From the NCBI GenBank assembly GCA_015257705.1, contig JABZJR010000026.1, positions 1-8,752 on the forward strand: 8,752 nucleotides of DNA, in the 5' to 3' direction. The DNA is from Nanosynbacter sp. (GTDB taxonomy: Bacteria > Patescibacteriota > Saccharimonadia > Saccharimonadales > Saccharimonadaceae). Position 1 is the first letter of the stretch. Each line of letters begins with the position of its first letter. The notes below the pieces were generated by a model that worked only from the letters and a program-made list of their open reading frames with translations, was not told the origin of the DNA and did no database searches. A program made the position numbers and the translations under genes. Below are positions 6,731-8,752 of the stretch, one piece after another.

Positions 6731-7651
6731 TTATTTTTTCACGGCGTATCGAAACTTTGCACTTCGACTACGCGGATTGTGAACATCTTCAGTTCCAGAC
6801 ACCGGTTTTTTCTCTGGAACAATCAGCTCAGCCTCATAGCCAGCCGTTGCTTGCTCCGAAAAGTAACGCTTGATCAATCTGTCTTCCAAGCTATGAAAAC
6901 TAATTATTCCTACTCGCCCGCCCTTATTAAGTAAGCGTGGCAAAAGTGGCAATAGTTCTTCAATCAGCTTAAGTTCGCGATTGACTTCAATGCGTAGCGC
7001 CTGAAAGGTACGAGTCGCAGGATGATGCTTCATGCTACCGCGACCAACGGTTTGCTTGATCAGATCAGCCAGCTCAGTCGTTCCCTGAATTGGTCGAGCT
7101 TTTACAATTGCCTGTGCAATTCGCCTTGCTCGTCCGGGATTTTCCTCGCCGTAACGAATAATCAGCTGCGTCAAATCATCAACCGAATACGAATTGACAA
7201 TATCTGCCGCTGTGATTTCCGTCCGATTGTCCATCCGCATATCTAGCGGACCGTCAAATCTGAACGAAAAACCTCTCTCTGCTCTGTCAAGCTGCGGTGA
7301 CGACACCCCCAAATCAGCCAAAATCACGTCAAACTTACGCCCCTGCCTGACCAAATCCTGCGCTGCACTCACAAAATCTTTGTGAATTAAAGTCACGCCT
7401 TTTTCAGCCAAATCGCCCAATGTCTTAATCGCGTTTTCGTCGCGATCTACTAACACTGAGTTCAAGTAATTATCCGTCCTATTTAAGAATGCCCTAGCAT
7501 GGCCGCCATAGCCAGCCGTCAAATCGAGATACGACTCACCTTCGACTGGCTGCAGCTTGCTAAGGGTTATCTCCAAAAGTACGGGAACATGAATCGGTTC
7601 GTCTGTCCTAGACTCTTCCGACTGTGGTGGATGTTCTTTAATACTCATCAT
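6731..7651 (-). CDS. rsmH: RsmH (MraW), 16S rRNA m4C1402 methyltransferase
   Basis: SAM-dependent methyltransferase, 306 aa, that N4-methylates C1402 in the decoding centre of 16S rRNA. Seen: HVPVLLEITL (21-30), SAM-binding DLTAGYGGHARAFL (43-56; family DxTxGxGGHS), ILADLGVSSPQLD (110-122), ERGFSFRFDGPLDMRMD (125-141), ATRTFQALRIEVNREL (212-227), SFHSLEDRLIKRYF (251-264) and C-terminal RSAKFR (296-301). Length is normal, with about 18 variable residues before the conserved core. The start is the first ATG of ATGATG at 7651; there is no convincing Shine-Dalgarno sequence, but a TATAAT ends 6 bases upstream, suggesting leaderless translation. The second ATG (7648) cannot be excluded. Confidence 0.97.
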   Translation of the reverse strand: MMSIKEHPPQSEESRTDEPIHVPVLLEITLSKLQPVEGESYLDLTAGYGGHARAFLNRTDNYLNSVLVDRDENAIKTLGDLAEKGVTLIHKDFVSAAQDLVRQGRKFDVILADLGVSSPQLDRAERGFSFRFDGPLDMRMDNRTEITAADIVNSYSVDDLTQLIIRYGEENPGRARRIAQAIVKARPIQGTTELADLIKQTVGRGSMKHHPATRTFQALRIEVNRELKLIEELLPLLPRLLNKGGRVGIISFHSLEDRLIKRYFSEQATAGYEAELIVPEKKPVSGTEDVHNPRSRSAKFRYAVKK

Positions 7652-7657
7652 TATTCC

Positions 7658-7663
7658 ATTATA
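7658..7663 (-). promoter_or_regulatory. candidate rsmH promoter (-10 TATAAT), probably leaderless transcript
   Basis: A perfect TATAAT occupies these bases on the minus strand. A start site about 7 bases downstream would fall at or within a base or two of the ATGATG rsmH start, giving an mRNA with little or no 5' UTR. No good -35 is visible: TTAGGT lies 20 bases upstream, inside the arm of the long inverted repeat. The hexamer is also the only strong -10 between mraZ and rsmH. Confidence 0.5.
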
Positions 7664-7674
7664 CAGAAATAATG

Positions 7675-7701
7675 CTCGAGATCACCTAACTGGATATTTA
7701 A
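7675..7701 (+). repeat. left arm of long inverted repeat
   Basis: The arm begins CTCGAGATCA and is complementary to 7884-7910 at 23 of 27 positions. Its outer end lies 11 bases upstream, in the direction of rsmH transcription, of the rsmH TATAAT, so folding of the DNA or RNA here could influence the rsmH promoter. Confidence 0.8.
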
Positions 7702-7726
7702 TTCTGGCTTTTTTGTATTTGTGTTT

Positions 7727-7741
7727 TGTTTGTTTTTGTTG
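7727..7741 (-). repeat. A/C-rich 15-base repeat, copy inside the mraZ-rsmH gap
   Basis: Minus-strand CAACAAAAACAAACA is identical to 8357-8371 in the mraZ leader. Both copies are followed at a similar distance by TACAAAAAA (7709-7717 here). It is part of a nearly G-free, A/C-rich single-stranded tract lying on the 3' side of the putative structured RNA. Low complexity raises the odds of chance similarity. Confidence 0.5.
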
Positions 7742-7883
7742 TCTTAGAGTGGAAATTTGTTGATTGTCAGTAACAACCATGTTTTCCAAAGAGACTTATG
7801 TGTGAGGTGGAGTTTTTTTTGGGAGGTGTTTGAGGAAGGTGCGTTGCCGTTTTTAATGTGGAGCAAATTGCCACATGCCATTT

Positions 7884-7910
7884 TCAAATACCCAGATAGT
7901 TGATCTCGAG
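7884..7910 (+). repeat. right arm of long inverted repeat
   Basis: The arm ends TGATCTCGAG and is complementary to 7675-7701. It starts 33 bases past the mraZ stop codon on the minus strand. The flanking bases of the two arms do not match each other, so no target-site duplication is seen. Confidence 0.8.
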
Positions 7911-7943
7911 AGGTTTTAATTGTTAAAGTGCTTAGCTAATCTA

Positions 7944-8312
7944 CTATTCCGCATTCTCGGCCGCTATTAGCCGAAAATATTCCCCTGCTCGCACAGCAAC
8001 GACTTCTCTGTCAATTCCAGCGTAGTCAAGCAAATGCTGCTCAATCGTCACTCGTCCTTGTTTTTGGTCGAGCGCCGATGCGGTTTTACCTCGTCGGAAT
8101 TTAACGTTCAAGTCGGCAACTCGCTCGTCCAGAATACTTCCAGTTAGAGCGCTTTCCACTTCCCGATCCCAGATCTGCTGTGGATACAAGTGGAGATATT
8201 TGCCAAACCCGCGAGTTAGTACAACGCCTGACGCAAATTCTGCCCTGAGTTCAGCTGGAATTGTCAAGCGTCGCTTGTCGTCCAACTTACGCTCAAAGTA
8301 ATCTGTCTGCAC
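7944..8312 (-). CDS. mraZ: MraZ, AbrB-fold transcriptional regulator of the dcw cluster
   Basis: DNA-binding regulator of 122 aa, shorter than the usual 140-150. Two tandem SpoVT-AbrB-type halves are seen: YFERKLDDKRRLTIPAELR (5-23; the family has DxKGRxxIP, here KRR replaces KGR) and LDQKQGRVTIEQHLL (81-95; D-x-x-GR retained). MraZ proteins form ring oligomers that bind repeated TGGG-type boxes in their own promoter, usually to repress. Here such boxes lie just upstream. The start is GTG at 8312, after GGAGGAAGGACGAC, a purine-rich ribosome binding site with GGAGG 9 bases and AAGGA 4 bases from the start. The C-terminus ends soon after the second half-domain (VRAGEYFRLIAAENAE), which explains the short length. 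It is the first gene of the cluster. Confidence 0.94.
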   Translation of the reverse strand: MQTDYFERKLDDKRRLTIPAELRAEFASGVVLTRGFGKYLHLYPQQIWDREVESALTGSILDERVADLNVKFRRGKTASALDQKQGRVTIEQHLLDYAGIDREVVAVRAGEYFRLIAAENAE

Positions 8313-8317
8313 GTCGT

Positions 8318-8326
8318 CCTTCCTCC
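8318..8326 (-). promoter_or_regulatory. mraZ ribosome binding site, complementary to the downstream C-rich RNA segment
   Basis: The minus strand reads GGAGGAAGG, ending 5 bases before the GTG. It supports the GTG start. Its GAGGAAGG core is an exact 8-base complement of CCUUCCUC in the putative RNA element (7832-7839 on the minus strand). Confidence 0.6.
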
Positions 8327-8356
8327 GTGGTAGATTAGTTGTTTTTTTGTAGTGGA

Positions 8357-8371
8357 TGTTTGTTTTTGTTG
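8357..8371 (-). repeat. A/C-rich 15-base repeat, copy in the mraZ leader
   Basis: Minus-strand CAACAAAAACAAACA is identical to 7727-7741. The leader from about 8330 to 8375 has no G on the minus strand and little potential to fold. Such tracts can keep a ribosome landing site open, but that role is an inference here. Confidence 0.5.
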
Positions 8372-8392
8372 GTGATTTTCCATCAACTTTCG

Positions 8393-8428
8393 TTCCACTG
8401 ACTCCACTATACTACCCACAGCTACCCA
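8393..8428 (-). promoter_or_regulatory. putative MraZ operator: tandem TGGGT/TGGA boxes
   Basis: On the minus strand GTGG cores recur: TGGGT at 8424-8428 and 8414-8418 (10 bases apart), then TGGAG at 8402-8406 and TGGAA at 8393-8397 (12 and 9 further bases). A further TGGGT lies at 8455-8459. MraZ of E. coli and other bacteria binds TGGGN direct repeats with about 10-base spacing in the same orientation upstream of mraZ. The boxes cover the -35/-10 spacer, the -10 and the start site, as expected for autorepression. Confidence 0.7.
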
Positions 8429-8435
8429 CTTGCAA
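8406..8435 (-). promoter_or_regulatory. mraZ promoter
   Basis: Minus strand: -35 TTGCAA (8430-8435), an 18-base spacer, then -10 TATAGT (8406-8411; 5 of 6 consensus). Expected transcription start is near 8399, giving a leader of about 87 bases. The two best MraZ boxes fill the spacer. This is the best promoter candidate in the region between the upstream terminators and mraZ. Confidence 0.65.
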
Positions 8436-8469
8436 GCCCTTTTTATGACTTTTTACCCATTTTTGCATC

Positions 8470-8502
8470 AAATAAAAACTTTTCCACATTTTTGTGGAAA
8501 AG
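8470..8502 (-). terminator. intrinsic terminator upstream of the mraZ promoter
   Basis: A perfect 10-bp inverted repeat, CTTTTCCACA/TGTGGAAAAG, with a 4-base loop. On the minus strand it is followed directly by TTTTTATTTG, and it is preceded by no U-run on the plus strand, so it works for minus-strand transcripts coming from the right. It would insulate mraZ from upstream transcription. The paired AAAAG/CUUUU part is weak, but the fold is perfect. Confidence 0.62.
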
Positions 8503-8619
8503 CCTAGTGTTGAGTTGGTATAAGCCGACGCTATTTAATAGTTTTGGGCAATGGATTAGCAATTAAAGTTATTTCAGACCAGCCTACAGTTGAAAGGCAA
8601 ACTAGTATACGCTTTTAAC
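8503..8619. other. gene-free stretch between two terminator-like hairpins
   Basis: No open frame with a ribosome binding site, tRNA fold or convincing promoter is seen here on either strand. A TATACT-like hexamer on the minus strand just downstream of the right-hand hairpin has no suitable -35. With the flanking elements this makes 8313-8658 free of coding sequence. Confidence 0.4.
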
Positions 8620-8676
8620 AATAAAAAGAACACCGGCGAACCGCTCAATTAAGGCGATTTAGTTCCGGTGGTTCTT
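8620..8676 (-). terminator. terminator hairpin of the upstream unit (or 3' end of a small RNA)
   Basis: In minus-strand RNA, AAGAAC pairs with GUUCUU and ACCGG with CCGGU, with one bulged C. Further inner pairs AAC/GUU and CGC/GCG enclose a 9-base loop. The descending arm runs directly into UUUUUAU. The stem is long and GC-rich in the middle and fits Rho-independent termination on the minus strand. The TAA of the partial frame to the right lies inside the hairpin. Confidence 0.6.
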
Positions 8677-8751
8677 AGCGTCAGTATAGTAAATAATTCT
8701 CAAGGAATCAATAGCAATAAGCTCCAGTACTCTATTCAAGAAACTACTAAT
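8659..8751 (-). CDS. possible C-terminal end of an upstream protein gene (partial)
   Basis: One minus-strand frame is open from the window edge for 30 codons and ends with TAA inside the terminator hairpin; the other two minus frames have stops almost at once. The residues include FLNRVLELIAIDSLRIIYYT and end in AKNHRN. The composition looks protein-like, with hydrophobic and charged residues alternating, but 30 open codons can occur by chance. The product is not recognised. The same bases carry a promoter-like pattern, so this may not be coding. Confidence 0.35.
   Translation of the reverse strand: MSSFLNRVLELIAIDSLRIIYYTDAKNHRN
8683..8711 (-). promoter_or_regulatory. promoter-like element just before the right-hand hairpin
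   Basis: Minus strand TTGATT (8706-8711), a 17-base spacer and TATACT (8683-8688; 5 of 6 consensus). The start site would be near 8676, exactly where the hairpin begins, giving a transcript of about 55 bases ending at the U-run. It competes with the reading of the same bases as the end of a coding sequence. Confidence 0.3.
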
Positions 8752-8752
8752 G

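Larger units (their letters stand above)
7675..7910 (-). ncRNA. putative structured RNA element closed by a 27-position long-range stem
   Basis: In minus-strand RNA, 7910-7884 pairs with 7675-7701. There are ten perfect pairs (CUCGAGAUCA/UGAUCUCGAG), an A/G mismatch, three pairs, a U/U mismatch, then twelve continuous pairs. In total 23 are Watson-Crick, 2 are G-U and 2 are mismatches. Both non-Watson-Crick pairs are G-U in minus-strand RNA but A/C in plus-strand RNA, so the minus strand is the likely RNA. The enclosed 182 bases hold a 6-bp hairpin (7856-7876; AUGUGG/CCACAU), a three-helix hairpin (7741-7795) and unpaired C/A-rich segments. No protein-coding frame of note is present. It lies between mraZ and rsmH and may be cotranscribed with mraZ; no separate promoter is convincing. 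I do not recognise the family. A transposon-like element is an alternative, but no target duplication flanks it. Confidence 0.5.

Noticed and set aside
7675..7910. Miniature inverted-repeat transposable element
   Set aside because: No target-site duplication flanks the arms, the non-canonical pairs favour an RNA stem, and no transposase is present. Kept only as an alternative to the RNA reading.
7664..7943. Actinobacterial mraW RNA motif, RNase P RNA, tmRNA or 6S RNA
   Set aside because: The known mraW motif is a small hairpin, unlike this 27-position stem with a large loop. No RNase P or tmRNA core sequences are seen, and a 6S-like extended rod is not formed.
7935..8338. Nine-base complementarity (CTAATCTAC) between the mraZ leader and the end of mraZ
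   Set aside because: A 9-base match within about 400 bases is roughly expected by chance in this composition, and it does not extend.
8368..8387. Small hairpin in the mraZ leader (GTTGATG/CACCAAC)
   Set aside because: Only seven pairs with a mismatch, with no following U-run or overlap with the ribosome binding site; too weak to annotate.
8566..8600. Possible GCCT/AGGC hairpin or tRNA-like fold between the upstream terminators
   Set aside because: The stem is only four pairs, and no cloverleaf or T-loop sequence is present.
1..8752. CRISPR array or insertion sequence
   Set aside because: No regularly spaced repeats and no transposase or recombinase frames were found on either strand.

Overview
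The window holds a compact division and cell wall (dcw) cluster, entirely on the minus strand. Read right to left the order is mraZ, rsmH, a 23-codon small ORF, ftsL-like, ftsI-type PBP, mraY, ftsW, murG, ftsQ. All eight larger genes are intact and use UGA only as a stop, which argues against the Gracilibacteria/SR1 code (UGA = Gly). The cluster keeps the conserved order but lacks the Mur ligase genes (murE, murF, murD, murC) that normally interrupt it. Together with short proteins, divergent MurG and MraY motifs, tiny intergenic gaps and many GTG/TTG starts (mraZ, ftsW, murG, ftsQ), this suggests a streamlined Candidate Phyla Radiation bacterium. Ca. Saccharibacteria (TM7) is my best guess; the phylum is an inference.

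Right end (about 8313-8752): the last codons of a possible upstream gene run into a terminator hairpin, with a second perfect-stem terminator downstream. The mraZ promoter follows, overlapped by TGGGT/TGGA repeats that look like MraZ operator boxes, which implies autoregulation. The mraZ leader is A/C-rich and almost free of G.

Middle (7664-7943): the mraZ-rsmH gap is the most unusual part. Its ends form a 27-position long-range stem whose imperfect pairs are G-U only in the minus-strand RNA. The stem encloses about 180 nt with two internal hairpins, C-rich anti-Shine-Dalgarno-like segments and an A/C tract sharing 15 identical bases with the mraZ leader. I interpret this as a structured RNA element. 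Just beyond it, a perfect TATAAT lies so close to the rsmH start that the rsmH transcript may be leaderless.

Centre and left (1-7651): rsmH is followed by a 23-codon ORF with an excellent ribosome binding site and then a strong GC-rich hairpin. Next come ftsL, ftsI, mraY, ftsW, murG and ftsQ with 21-nt or smaller gaps or overlaps, including a 68-74 nt ftsW/murG overlap. A hairpin with a U-run after ftsQ probably ends the unit.

Together the genes cover control of the cluster (MraZ), 16S rRNA methylation (RsmH), lipid I and lipid II synthesis (MraY, MurG), septal glycan polymerisation and crosslinking (FtsW, FtsI) and the FtsQ/FtsL part of the divisome scaffold.
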